Shown: positions 7,011 through 15,579, counted from the first letter of the stretch. The stretch is DNA of 21,377 nucleotides from K23-9 sp049680365 (GCA_049680365.1 JBAUHQ010000350.1:1-21377), one strand, 5' to 3'. Notes: generated from the sequence alone by a model not told the origin. Numbers and translations: made by a program.

Positions 7011-7044
7011 AGATAGGACGCCATCACTCAACACGGAGGTTCAA

Positions 7045-7074
7045 TTGACACTTTACCAAGGTACTAAATCATGA
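7045..7074 (+). CDS. Possible 9-codon leader ORF overlapping the fliC start
   Basis: GGAGG at 7036-7040 sits 4-5 nt before TTG 7045, which opens a frame reading M-T-L-Y-Q-G-T-K-S and ending at TGA 7072-7074. That stop overlaps the fliC ATG (7071) as ATGA. The GGAGG is the strongest Shine-Dalgarno in the leader but is too far (about 30 nt) from fliC to serve it directly. fliC has its own weaker AAGG 9 nt before ATG. Translation of this ORF is inference only. Confidence 0.25.
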   Translation: MTLYQGTKS

Positions 7075-8492
7075 GTTTATCAATCGCCAACAACGTGGGT
7101 TCGTTAAACGCCCGTAACAACTTGACACGTTCGTCAAGTGCATTGAACAAGTCGATCGAACGTTTGTCATCCGGATTTAAAGTCAACCGTGGAGCCGACG
7201 GCCCAGCCGCATTGGTCATCTCCGAAAAGCAGCGTGCACAAATCGCTGGTCTCCGAACAGCAATCGACAACACCGAAAAGGCTGTTTCCGTTGTTCAAAC
7301 CGCCGAAGGTGCATTGAACGAAATCAACAGCATTTTGGTCAAAGTTCGTTCGCTCGCTTTGGACTCTGCCAACGCTGGCGTCAATGATGATGACGCATTT
7401 GCAGCCAACCAAGCTGAAATCACCAACGCATTGGATACGATCAACCGTATTTCCAAAAACACTCAGTTTGGCGAAAAGTCACTCTTGGATGGATCGGCCG
7501 GAATCTCGGGAACATCCAACGACACAGATACAACCGTACTGAAGACATCAAGCAAGACCAATGCTGGTTCATACGATGTTGTTGTCACCACAGCAGCCGA
7601 GCGAGCAACCGTCACCGGTGGATCGAGCCAGACCGCCGGATTGGCAGCTGACGAAGTCTTGACCGTCAATGGTGTAAGCATCACGTTGAACGCAGGATCA
7701 ACCCAAGCCAACGTCATCTCGCGAATCAACGAATTTTCGAGCCAGACAGGTGTCATCGCGGAAGACGATCCAAACAGTGCTGGCAGCACGCGTCTTCGTT
7801 CGACAACTTTTGGTGCCGACGCATCAATCACAGTCGTTTCCGATACGGCTGCTTCGGGAACCAGCAGTGGTTTCGGTACAAGCAGCACGACTGACGCGGG
7901 TGTCAACATCCAAGGCACCATCGACGGTGGATCGGCAACTGGAGTTGGAAACGTACTGACCAGTGTCGCTGGCAATGCATCAGGACTTACCGTCTCCATC
8001 GGCGAAAATTCTTCGGACAAAGTCAGCTCAGTCACGGGTGCACAAGGCAACGTCAACGTTGAAAACAACGCGTTGGTATTCCAAATCGGTGCTAACCAAA
8101 ACCAAACCGCCACAATCGCAATCAACTCGGTTGCCGCGGACGGATTGGGATTGGCGATTTCGGGCAACCAATTCGGAAGCCTCAACGAGATCGACATCAC
8201 TTCGGCTGACAACGCTCAAGACGCGCTTGCCGTCATCGACAAAGCGATCGACGAACTTTCCAACATTCGTGGTGAGCTGGGTGCATTCCAGTCAAACACG
8301 CTGGAATCGATCGCCAACAACATGCGAACGACCTTGGAAAACACTGTCAACGCAGAGTCAGTCATTCGTGATACAGATTTCGCTGAAGAAATCTCGAACT
8401 TCACGAACAACCAAATCTTGGTTCAAGCGGGTACATCGGTACTTTCCAACGCGAACCAAACCAGCCAGGGAATTCTGTCCCTGCTTCAGTAA
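7071..8492 (+). CDS. fliC: Flagellin FliC
   Basis: The 473-residue flagellin forms the filament. The conserved N-terminal D0/D1 helices are at about 1-140 (SLNARNNLTRSSSALNKSIE, RLSSGFKVNRGADGPAALVI) and the C-terminal D1/D0 helices at about 380-473 (ESVIRDTDFAEEISNF, ending GILSLLQ). The central 150-375 region is the variable, surface-exposed part. It is rich in Thr/Ser/Ala/Gly and contains Flagellin-IN-like segments (LTVNGVSITLNAGSTQANVI; VNIQGTIDGGSATGVGN). There is no cysteine and no signal peptide, as expected for type III export. Within 168-311 it shares motifs with an inserted part of the FliD encoded next door. Start: ATG 7071, AAGG 9 nt upstream. It follows flgM by 90 nt, and a terminator at 8545-8578 ends the unit. 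FliS (10701) is the expected chaperone. Confidence 0.97.
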   Translation: MSLSIANNVGSLNARNNLTRSSSALNKSIERLSSGFKVNRGADGPAALVISEKQRAQIAGLRTAIDNTEKAVSVVQTAEGALNEINSILVKVRSLALDSANAGVNDDDAFAANQAEITNALDTINRISKNTQFGEKSLLDGSAGISGTSNDTDTTVLKTSSKTNAGSYDVVVTTAAERATVTGGSSQTAGLAADEVLTVNGVSITLNAGSTQANVISRINEFSSQTGVIAEDDPNSAGSTRLRSTTFGADASITVVSDTAASGTSSGFGTSSTTDAGVNIQGTIDGGSATGVGNVLTSVAGNASGLTVSIGENSSDKVSSVTGAQGNVNVENNALVFQIGANQNQTATIAINSVAADGLGLAISGNQFGSLNEIDITSADNAQDALAVIDKAIDELSNIRGELGAFQSNTLESIANNMRTTLENTVNAESVIRDTDFAEEISNFTNNQILVQAGTSVLSNANQTSQGILSLLQ

Positions 8493-8544
8493 GTTCTACA
8501 AGTGGTGTCAGCGACGACTCGTCGCCGTTGACCTACTGATGGCG

Positions 8545-8578
8545 AGGAGAGGGGTCATATCGGCCCCTCTCCTTTTCT
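8545..8578 (+). terminator. Intrinsic terminator after fliC
   Basis: AGGAGAGGGG (8545-8554) pairs perfectly with CCCCTCTCCT (8564-8573) across a 9-nt loop, and is followed by TTTC and a T-rich stretch reaching beyond 8585. It lies about 55 nt after the fliC stop and 57 nt before fliD. This suggests that flagellin mRNA ends here and that fliD depends on readthrough or its own promoter. Confidence 0.85.
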
Positions 8579-8630
8579 TGATTTTCCTTCTGCTTTTTCG
8601 TTCGTCCAACTGCTTGCCTGAGAATTTACT

Positions 8631-10619
8631 ATGTTTTCGATCGACGGCATTGTCTCCGGTTTCGACACGACCAGTATCATTGATAGCCTGCTGAGTTTTC
8701 AGCAGAAACAAATCGACACCTTCAATGGCCGCAAAGCCGTCATTGCCACCGAACAATCATCGTTCAAGGGTATCGAGGCCAGCCTCCTTACGTTGCAAGG
8801 ATCTATCGGCCGACTAAACCGAACCACAAATTCCGTATTCGATGCGAGATCAGCAACCTCCACCCACGAGGACATTGTCGGTGTTGCTGCGGACAGCGGA
8901 GCCAACAGTGGTGTCTACCAGTTAACCGTCGATGCGCTTGCAACAGCACACCAAATCGGATCGCAAGGCTTCGCCACCACATCGGATCAAATTGCCACTG
9001 GCGACATCACGTTTCGTGTCGGAGACGGCGCAGAAACAACCATATCTGTTGACCAAGGTAACAACACGTTGAAGGGCTTGGTTCTGTCGATCAACGACCA
9101 AGTCGACGATGTGAACGCAAGTATCATCTATGATCAAGGATCCAACTCGCACCGGCTCTTGCTTAGCTCAACCAAAACCGGAGCTGAAAACCAAATCGTT
9201 GTGACCAACAACATGGACGGCGGAACTGGTGTAATCCCAGATTTCTCAGGCCTCGCTATTCAAGAAGCTGCGAATGCCAAAATCACGCTAGGATCAGGTC
9301 CCGGTGCAATCACCGCCGAATATGCAACCAATACAGTTGACGAGCTAATCGAAGGCGTCACGCTGGATCTGAAGCAGGTTTCGGATGGATCAACCGTTAC
9401 GATCACGATCGCAGAAGACACATCGGCTGCCACGACCGCAATTGAATCCTTTGTTTCTGATTTCAATTCCATCGTCGATTTCATTGACGGACAAACACGA
9501 TTCAACCCCGAAACAGATCAAGCCAGCCCGTTGCTTGGCAATCGATCCGTCAGCACGATCAAAAACACACTTCTGACGGCCGTCAGCGACACGATCTCCA
9601 CAGCAGGCGGCGTGAATCGGCTGAACCAAATTGGCATCGACCTGAACACGCAGGGAAAGCTGCAAATCGATTCCGGAAAACTAACGGACGCTCTGACAGG
9701 AAATCTAGAAGGAGTCGACCCCAAAGACATCCGCAATCTCTTCGGGCTCAATGGCACATCTACCAGTTCGGGCATCGAATTCTTGACAGGTGGCAATCGT
9801 ACGCTTGAATCATCGACGCCCTATCAAGTCGATATCACTCAGGCAGCTGAACAAGCAACGATCACAGCGACGAACGCACTTGGCACATCGATCACGATCG
9901 ATAGTTCAAACAACACCTTTCAACTTACACTCGATGGCAATGTTAGCGAGACACTGACGTTATCCGATGGAAACTACACCCCAGAAGAACTTGCTGATCA
10001 CTTGCAAAGCACAATCAACAGCTCCGAAGAACTGGGTGTTCACAATGCGATTGTCAGCGTCAACACGAACAATGAATTGGTGATCCGTTCCGAAACGTAC
10101 GGAGAGTCATCCAAGATCTCCAGCGCATCGGGTTCCGCCGCTACTGCGCTTGGATTTTCCGGAACCGAGTCCGATGTCGGACAGAACGTTGAGGGTGTTT
10201 TCATTGTCGATGGTGTCGAAGAGGCCGCCATTGGCACAGGGCGAATCCTGATCGGCAAAAGCGACAACGAGTATACAGCCGACTTGCAACTAAAAGTCAC
10301 GTTGACCAGCGACCAAGTTGTCGCCGGTGCGGATAGCGAAATAAGTATCTCCCGTGGAGCGTCCGGCCGCTTGGACAAATACATCAGCCAAGTGCTTGAT
10401 GCCGACACCGGAGTTCTGAAAACTGTCGACGATAGTTACAAGACCCGTATCGATGCAATCGACAAATCGATTGTGCGCGTTGAAGACATCACTACTTCAA
10501 AGCGTGACTACTTACTGGCAGAGTTCGCAGCACTGGAGAGTATCATCAGCGAACTGCAAAACACAGGCAACTTTGTGTCGACCCAATTGTCGTCGATCAG
10601 TTCGTTTAGCAAGAAGTAG
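8631..10619 (+). CDS. fliD: FliD, flagellar filament cap (hook-associated protein 2)
   Basis: The 662-residue cap protein sits at the filament tip and helps flagellin polymerise. The start IDGIVSGFDTTSIIDSLLSF is the typical FliD N-terminus. Residues about 95-195 carry a Flagellin-IN-like domain (GVYQLTVDALATAHQ, TLKGLVLSINDQ). The FliD C-terminal domain is seen in ELIEGVTLDLKQVSDGSTVT (238-257), FVSDFNSIVDFID (274-286) and the coiled-coil tail (about 585-662, TRIDAIDKSIVRVEDI). Residues about 395-560 form an extra block (PYQVDITQAAEQATIT ... NVEGVFIVDGVEE) that makes the protein longer than the approximately 470 residues of enteric FliD. It resembles the FliC variable region. ATG 8631 has only a weak ribosome site; the conserved N-terminus supports it. 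It is followed 81 nt later by fliS. Confidence 0.95.
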   Translation: MFSIDGIVSGFDTTSIIDSLLSFQQKQIDTFNGRKAVIATEQSSFKGIEASLLTLQGSIGRLNRTTNSVFDARSATSTHEDIVGVAADSGANSGVYQLTVDALATAHQIGSQGFATTSDQIATGDITFRVGDGAETTISVDQGNNTLKGLVLSINDQVDDVNASIIYDQGSNSHRLLLSSTKTGAENQIVVTNNMDGGTGVIPDFSGLAIQEAANAKITLGSGPGAITAEYATNTVDELIEGVTLDLKQVSDGSTVTITIAEDTSAATTAIESFVSDFNSIVDFIDGQTRFNPETDQASPLLGNRSVSTIKNTLLTAVSDTISTAGGVNRLNQIGIDLNTQGKLQIDSGKLTDALTGNLEGVDPKDIRNLFGLNGTSTSSGIEFLTGGNRTLESSTPYQVDITQAAEQATITATNALGTSITIDSSNNTFQLTLDGNVSETLTLSDGNYTPEELADHLQSTINSSEELGVHNAIVSVNTNNELVIRSETYGESSKISSASGSAATALGFSGTESDVGQNVEGVFIVDGVEEAAIGTGRILIGKSDNEYTADLQLKVTLTSDQVVAGADSEISISRGASGRLDKYISQVLDADTGVLKTVDDSYKTRIDAIDKSIVRVEDITTSKRDYLLAEFAALESIISELQNTGNFVSTQLSSISSFSKK

Positions 10620-10700
10620 CTTGACGATGGATGCCGAACTACTCCCAAACGCCCACACTGGATCTCGAATCCGTTTTTCAATGCATTGAAAGGAATTCAA

Positions 10701-11108
10701 ATGAGCTTGCAACAATACAAAAAACAAAGTTTTTTTGGCGGTTGGACCCGCATTGAAATGCTGCTTCAAATCTACGACCGCGCCATCGTTTCAATCGATG
10801 GATGCAAAGCGGCATTGGAGGCGGAGAACGAATGGTCTTTCACCAATCATTATATCGCAGCACAAAAGGCAATTCTGGCAATTCACTCGGGCCTGGAGCC
10901 CGAAAAAGACGTAGTCGCCTTCAACGTGGCCCGTCTGCTGCATTTCGTCGTCATCTGCATTCAAGAGCGCAATCTCGAAGACGCCAACAAAGTGCTTAAG
11001 CAACTTCGCGACGGATTCGCCGCCGTCGCTGACGACGTCAATCAGTTAGAACGTGATGGCGTCATTCCGCCCATTCCCGATCGCGACTGCTACCAATCAA
11101 CTGCATGA
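10701..11108 (+). CDS. fliS: FliS, flagellin export chaperone
   Basis: The 135-residue, all-helical cytoplasmic protein sits directly after fliD, the usual place for fliS. FliS-like features are the N-terminal LQQYKKQSF, the segment RIEMLLQIYDRAIVSIDGCK (matching the EKLILMLYDGAL region of the family), and AAQKAILAIHSGLEPEKD followed by ARLLHFVVICIQERNLEDAN. FliS binds the C-terminal D0 of flagellin and keeps it unfolded for export. The start is ATG 10701, with AAGGA 6 nt upstream; a TTG at 10686 would add five residues but lacks a ribosome site. The gene is moderately diverged, and its C-terminus (DGVIPPIPDRDCYQSTA) is unlike enteric FliS. It converges on flgL with an 18-nt gap and no visible terminator. 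Confidence 0.85.
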   Translation: MSLQQYKKQSFFGGWTRIEMLLQIYDRAIVSIDGCKAALEAENEWSFTNHYIAAQKAILAIHSGLEPEKDVVAFNVARLLHFVVICIQERNLEDANKVLKQLRDGFAAVADDVNQLERDGVIPPIPDRDCYQSTA

Positions 11109-11126
11109 GCCCAGACACAAAGCGAT

Positions 11127-12587
11127 CTATCGTAGGAAGTCCAACAAGTTCAGCGAAGTCAAACGGCCCGTGACCGCGTAGGTGTACTGCAGTAGGTTTT
11201 GTGAATTTTCCATTCGTAGTACGGAATCGGGAATGTCGGTCGCTTGGATATCACTCACCTTCGCTTCGACACTTAGCATCAAGTCATCCACTCGATTGCC
11301 GAGCGTTTCGATCGTCCGCAACGAAGTTGACTGCTCTCCCATTGTCGAAAACACATTGTCACTGATCTTTTCCAAGTCGCCTAATCGTCGATTCAGTGCT
11401 TCAGCAACCGACTTGCCGCTCAGTTGGCGAGTGTTTCGCAAGTCGGAAGCTAGCTCAAATAAGACTTGAAACGCGTCGGACGTTCCACTGAATTCGACTT
11501 GCTCCGTCCCCACATGCATGATGTTTGTTGAATCGACCGTCATCGCATGTTTCGACACACTGTCTTCGACCACTTGGTTTCCAGAAAAGTCGATCAGTAC
11601 GTCAGAGGCTCCGCCATCGACACTCATGCGACCACTAGATTCGATCTCCACGTTGCCGCTAAACCCCGCTACGATATTGCTGGCGTCAACATAGACAAGT
11701 TCCCCATTACTACCCGGCACCGCAAGATTTGTGTCGGCGTTGGTAAACGGCACAGGCTCACGTCCATTCAAGCTGATCGTACCGGCGCTTCCATCGCCCG
11801 AGGTATCCACGATCGTCAATGTGTGTTTTCCTTGAGCGCCAATGATGGTGTCACCCGTGGCAGAATCACTGCCTGGCTGAATACCCGAAGCACCAAAATA
11901 GGTCGTTGTGTCGTGAGTGATTTCTAAGGAGGCCCGAGACTTCAGTGTGTCCGTTCCAGCCCCCGGCTTTGCGCCTGTTTGCCCCATGAACACGGTGTCT
12001 CCTCGACCGCGACTACCAAAAACCTCGCGGCCGCTGTAGTACGTATCAACGGCAATCGAATCACCAACACTGGCGCGACTACGCTTATCAGATCCGTTGT
12101 ACACGACGGACAATCCATTCTGCGCGCCACTCGTGTTCGAAAAGACAAAAGGCGGATCTGTCGATTGCATTCCACCGTACAGATACCGATCGTTGAACTT
12201 CGCCAACCCAATGGACTTTAGCTGGTTGAGCAATCCATCGACTTCCAACGCCAACGCAGTTCGCTCGTCGTCATCCAACGACTGAATACCTTGTTGTGTC
12301 AAGTTCTTGGCTTGCGTGATCACGTCGCTAAAGTCTTGAATCTGACTGACACTTGCATTTAACAGCGATCGTGTTTGATTGATCGACGTTCGGTCAGCAC
12401 TCAGTTCGGCATAACGAGACTTGAGCGACGTTACTTGACGATAGGCGATCGGCTCTTCTGACGGTTTTTGAAAACGCAAACCAGAAGAAATTTGTTCTTG
12501 AAATTTCAACAGATTTGCGTTGTGCATTGCCGAGAAGTGCACAGCACGTTGTGTAAACGAAAATGAAGAGACACGACCGGTCATCAT
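11127..12587 (-). CDS. flgL: FlgL, hook-filament junction protein (HAP3)
   Basis: The 486-residue junction protein connects FlgK to the filament. The N-terminal flagellin-like helix is present (FQEQISSGLRFQKPSEEPIA, 29-48), with conserved LNQLKSIGLAKFNDRYLYGG (120-139). The C-terminal helix includes SLRTIETLGNRVDDLMLSVE and ends TGRLTSLNLLDFLR. Between them, about 215-375, lies a large beta-rich insertion (HTLTIVDTSGDGSAGTISLN; SGNVEIESSGRMSVDG). This makes it much longer than the roughly 300-residue enteric FlgL, as is common in planctomycetes and deltaproteobacteria. The start is ATG 12587 (or the adjacent ATG 12584), one base after the flgK stop, with AAGG upstream. It is the last gene of the minus-strand flagellar run. 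Confidence 0.95.
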   Translation of the reverse strand: MMTGRVSSFSFTQRAVHFSAMHNANLLKFQEQISSGLRFQKPSEEPIAYRQVTSLKSRYAELSADRTSINQTRSLLNASVSQIQDFSDVITQAKNLTQQGIQSLDDDERTALALEVDGLLNQLKSIGLAKFNDRYLYGGMQSTDPPFVFSNTSGAQNGLSVVYNGSDKRSRASVGDSIAVDTYYSGREVFGSRGRGDTVFMGQTGAKPGAGTDTLKSRASLEITHDTTTYFGASGIQPGSDSATGDTIIGAQGKHTLTIVDTSGDGSAGTISLNGREPVPFTNADTNLAVPGSNGELVYVDASNIVAGFSGNVEIESSGRMSVDGGASDVLIDFSGNQVVEDSVSKHAMTVDSTNIMHVGTEQVEFSGTSDAFQVLFELASDLRNTRQLSGKSVAEALNRRLGDLEKISDNVFSTMGEQSTSLRTIETLGNRVDDLMLSVEAKVSDIQATDIPDSVLRMENSQNLLQYTYAVTGRLTSLNLLDFLR

Positions 12588-12588
12588 T

Positions 12589-14556
12589 CTACCTTAGGAT
12601 CGCAAAGAGTTCACTGAGCACGTCATCGGTTACTTGAATGACACGCGCGGCAGCTTCATATGCCTTTTGAAACTGTTGGAGGTACACCATTTCTTCGTTT
12701 AAATCGACGCCAGAATACGCGCTGCGATCTTGTTCCAATCGCAGTTCCAGCGAATGGAGGCTGGAACTGAGGCTTTGGCTCGTATTAACTTGGAAACCGA
12801 TTTCGATCGTAATTTCGTTCATGTACTCGGAAAACGTCAGATCTCCTGGCATTCCACTAAACTCCTCAAGCCGCGTGAGGCGAAAGAGGTTCGTCGTATC
12901 AGCTGCGTCACCAGATACGCCCGATGCAAAACGTCCATGATCTTGAATGATCGAAGAGTCAACTTCGATCGTTTCCGCGTTGACGCCTCGAAAGAACGAG
13001 TTCATACCCATGGCAGCTAGAATACCTGTTTCGTCAGGCTGGTTGACTAAGCGGGTTTGAAACTGGTCACCTGAATTCACACTTCCGCGTGACAAAGAAA
13101 CCATTACGCCGTTGCCAACGTCAATTTCCGTCCCCGCCTCGTAGCCGTTGCCAATGTTGATGCGATTTGTCAAAGTGCCATTGTCATCAAACACATCTAG
13201 GAACAAGTTGTTGGAAATCCCAACCTCGCCACTTCCGAAAATCTGAAATGACACGTCCTGATTCGTAGTTCCAGCAAATTCGCCGGATAACGTTGGGACA
13301 CTGGAGCCTGTAAATAGACCTAGATCCGGTTTCGTCTCGACGCTACCCGTAAAATCAAACTTCACGTTCTCTGCGGAAAACAACTGCAGTTGGTTGGAAT
13401 TTGAATTCACAGCTGCGCTTAGGCCAGCGATACCGGACAACTTCGCAGCCACGTCTTGCAGGCTATCGACCAGTGGATCGATCATGATTGATTCGTTTCG
13501 TCGCGTGCCATCGGCATACGTCAACGATACAGTCAACTCACCTGCTTTGATTGGAAAGGCAACATTGGTTGCAGATAAAGGAATGCTACTGTCGTCGACA
13601 ACGCGTGTACCGACCAGATTCTGAAATGGACCATCGCTACCCACGCCTGAAGCGTGTACCGAATCAACTTCGCGGATCAACTCCGCTGCCATTCGATCCA
13701 GTTTGCCTTCGTATTTTGGTATCGTGTTGTTGTAAATTTCCAGCAACGCACCCAGACGGCCACTATCCAGTTTGACCGCACGATCCGAATCGTTAATCCT
13801 CAATTCAATCGGGTCCGCTCCGGCACTGGTCAACGAAAACTGGTCGGCGAAGCCTGTATTCTGCAGCGCGAAACTTCCGATCCGTATATTTAGCTCCCCC
13901 GAATTATAGTCATTGCGAGAAATGCCGACGACTTTGGCAATGTCGTTTAACAACGCGTCTCGCGCATCTAACTCGGCATTCGGCTGGTATCCTTGAGCAG
14001 TCAATGATTGGATCTTTACATTCAGCGAACTGAGCGTTTTCATGTTCTGATTGAGCAGACCCACTTCTTGGGTCAATTGGAACTCAATTGCGTTCTTCAG
14101 GTCGTCTAAATGACCGGACGTCTGCCGCAATACGCCGGCAAGTCGTTGCCCCGATTCGATCACCGACGCACGTTGCGCTGGTTCGTCGGGCGAAGCCGTC
14201 AACTTCGAGATTTCACCGAAAAACTGATCCAATTCTTCGCCCATCGAAGCCGATCCGTTTAGAAAGGAAGCCTCAATCTGCTTCTCCAGTTCCAACAATT
14301 GGTCCGAATGGCCAATGTCAGCGATTACATTGGTCAACGACGACTCTGTGATCCGATCACGAATCCGTTCGATATAGTTGACTGTTACGCCAGAGCCAGT
14401 GCGAAAACCGCTTGTGTCGTTGGATGGCAATGCCTCCAGGTGGATTTTCTGGCGATGATATCCTTCGGTATTCGCATTGGCGATGTTGTTAGCAATGACT
14501 TCCAGCGCGTATTGGCTGGATTGCAATGCTGATAGTCCAACTGAAAAATTGGCCAT
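12589..14556 (-). CDS. flgK: FlgK, hook-filament junction protein (HAP1)
   Basis: The 655-residue protein has the rod/hook-type N-terminal motif (ANNIANANTEGYHRQKI), an FlgK helical region (ASMGEELDQFFGEISKLTAS; RASVIESGQRLAG), and the C-terminal motif VYLQQFQKAYEAAARVIQV ending in DVLSELFAIL. The middle (about 335-530) is a variable beta-rich domain. FlgK is the first junction protein between hook and filament. ATG 14556 is chosen because GGGAGG lies 11 nt upstream; GTG 14565 is too close to that site. The flgN-like gene ends two bases before this start and flgL begins one base after the stop, so the three form a tight unit. Confidence 0.96.
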   Translation of the reverse strand: MANFSVGLSALQSSQYALEVIANNIANANTEGYHRQKIHLEALPSNDTSGFRTGSGVTVNYIERIRDRITESSLTNVIADIGHSDQLLELEKQIEASFLNGSASMGEELDQFFGEISKLTASPDEPAQRASVIESGQRLAGVLRQTSGHLDDLKNAIEFQLTQEVGLLNQNMKTLSSLNVKIQSLTAQGYQPNAELDARDALLNDIAKVVGISRNDYNSGELNIRIGSFALQNTGFADQFSLTSAGADPIELRINDSDRAVKLDSGRLGALLEIYNNTIPKYEGKLDRMAAELIREVDSVHASGVGSDGPFQNLVGTRVVDDSSIPLSATNVAFPIKAGELTVSLTYADGTRRNESIMIDPLVDSLQDVAAKLSGIAGLSAAVNSNSNQLQLFSAENVKFDFTGSVETKPDLGLFTGSSVPTLSGEFAGTTNQDVSFQIFGSGEVGISNNLFLDVFDDNGTLTNRINIGNGYEAGTEIDVGNGVMVSLSRGSVNSGDQFQTRLVNQPDETGILAAMGMNSFFRGVNAETIEVDSSIIQDHGRFASGVSGDAADTTNLFRLTRLEEFSGMPGDLTFSEYMNEITIEIGFQVNTSQSLSSSLHSLELRLEQDRSAYSGVDLNEEMVYLQQFQKAYEAAARVIQVTDDVLSELFAILR

Positions 14557-14558
14557 GG

Positions 14559-15116
14559 CTAACACGTCCTCCCAAACAGGTTGCCTCGAGGCGGTTCTTG
14601 CGACTGACCGTTTGCACGGTAATTTTGTTCTTCGCAGTCCTGTTGAAAGACGCCAGCAAGGTACTTTCGATGAAAATCAAACGTGTAGTGCAGCGTCGCT
14701 TGATTGTTGATCAGTCCCGACTGCGCCAAGTCACAACGCGTTAGAATCTCCGCTCGTATTTCATTCAATTTGGCCGCGACTGTTTCGTTCAGCCCATCGA
14801 TGACGGCGCGAATCGAACTGTACTGTTTGCCGGCCTCGCCATGGATGCGTTCCAACAACACGACCCGTGCCTGTGCAACCTCGATTGATTTCGCTTGGAC
14901 ATCCCGTGTCATGGGATCGAGCCGCTGCACGTCTTCCGCAGATGGCCCACGCAATCCAGCGTGAGAGAGAGCCTCCGCCGTCGCGTCGTTAAGCGACTCC
15001 AGAGACGACGCCAGTTGGGACTCCAAGACTAAATGTCGCTGAAGCAGGACAACCAGTTTTTGCGACACAACGCTATGGTTTTGGTCATGTGACGTCGGAA
15101 GGGAATGATGGTTCAT
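14559..15116 (-). CDS. flgN: FlgN-like chaperone for FlgK/FlgL
   Basis: The 185-residue, mainly helical cytoplasmic protein has no signal peptide. Long helices (QKLVVLLQRHLVLESQLASS; VAQARVVLLERIHGEAGKQY; AAKLNEIRAEILTRCDLAQS) are followed by NNQATLHYTFDFHRKYLAGV and a Tyr-containing tail (EQNYRANGQ). This fits the FlgN pattern, in which a final helix binds client proteins and is followed by a Tyr-x-x-x-Gly motif. FlgN escorts FlgK and FlgL to the export gate, and the gene lies directly upstream of flgK with a 2-nt gap, the usual arrangement. ATG 15116 has only a weak ribosome site. FlgN proteins are poorly conserved, so the call leans on context. Confidence 0.75.
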   Translation of the reverse strand: MNHHSLPTSHDQNHSVVSQKLVVLLQRHLVLESQLASSLESLNDATAEALSHAGLRGPSAEDVQRLDPMTRDVQAKSIEVAQARVVLLERIHGEAGKQYSSIRAVIDGLNETVAAKLNEIRAEILTRCDLAQSGLINNQATLHYTFDFHRKYLAGVFQQDCEEQNYRANGQSQEPPRGNLFGRTC

Positions 15117-15181
15117 TTTAGAACGCTTTCGATTGAGATGCTTTGCGCGTGAAATCTATGTGGTTTTCCGACGACTAGTCT

Positions 15182-15559
15182 CTATGCAGTGAACGATGTC
15201 GGTGGTGTGGTTACCGACGGAGCAGTTTTATCGTCAGGCCCCGACGCACCAATCTTTTCGTATTGATCTAACAGCAAATTGCCAATTCCTAGTGGGCGTG
15301 TTTGAGCTAGGTGCTTGCCGATAAACAGGTCGAACATACCGCCGAAGGTGTCCGAACTTTCTTCGCCAAAGAAACCGCCACCATCTAGAGAGTTACGCAT
15401 TTCCTTTAGCATCATTGACAGAAAAACACTCTCGAACTCTGTCCCCACTTCTTCGACTTCTTTACTGCCGGAGGGCCTGTCCTTGCTGCCTATTCCGACA
15501 ACGTCCAGCATCGGAGATGACGCGCCGGTGCTAAGACTTCCGCTAGATAAAGGATTCAT
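15182..15559 (-). CDS. flgJ: Rod-binding protein (FlgJ N-terminal domain only)
   Basis: The 125-residue protein matches the FlgJ rod-binding domain: GTEFESVFLSMMLKEMRNSL (residues about 39-58), then GGFFGEESSDTFGGMFDLFI and ARTQ-type HLAQTRPLGIGNLLL. In the family this domain acts as a rod cap or scaffold in the periplasm. There is no C-terminal glucosaminidase/muramidase domain, so peptidoglycan cutting must come from another protein, as in many non-enteric bacteria. The start is ATG 15559 with AGGA 7 nt upstream. It lies 20 nt after flgI and 65 nt before the flgN-like gene. N-terminal 35 and C-terminal 20 residues are low-complexity and variable. Confidence 0.9.
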   Translation of the reverse strand: MNPLSSGSLSTGASSPMLDVVGIGSKDRPSGSKEVEEVGTEFESVFLSMMLKEMRNSLDGGGFFGEESSDTFGGMFDLFIGKHLAQTRPLGIGNLLLDQYEKIGASGPDDKTAPSVTTPPTSFTA

Positions 15560-15579
15560 AATTGCGTCCTGCCATGTTT

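Noticed and set aside
7463..8212. 249-residue minus-strand frame opposite fliC
   Set aside because: It lies wholly inside the flagellin gene and mirrors its codon bias; no recognisable domain.
7963..8694. 243-residue plus-strand frame overlapping the end of fliC and the fliC-fliD gap
   Set aside because: It overlaps real coding sequence in another frame and is Ser/Thr/Lys-rich with no family signature; it also reads through the terminator hairpin.
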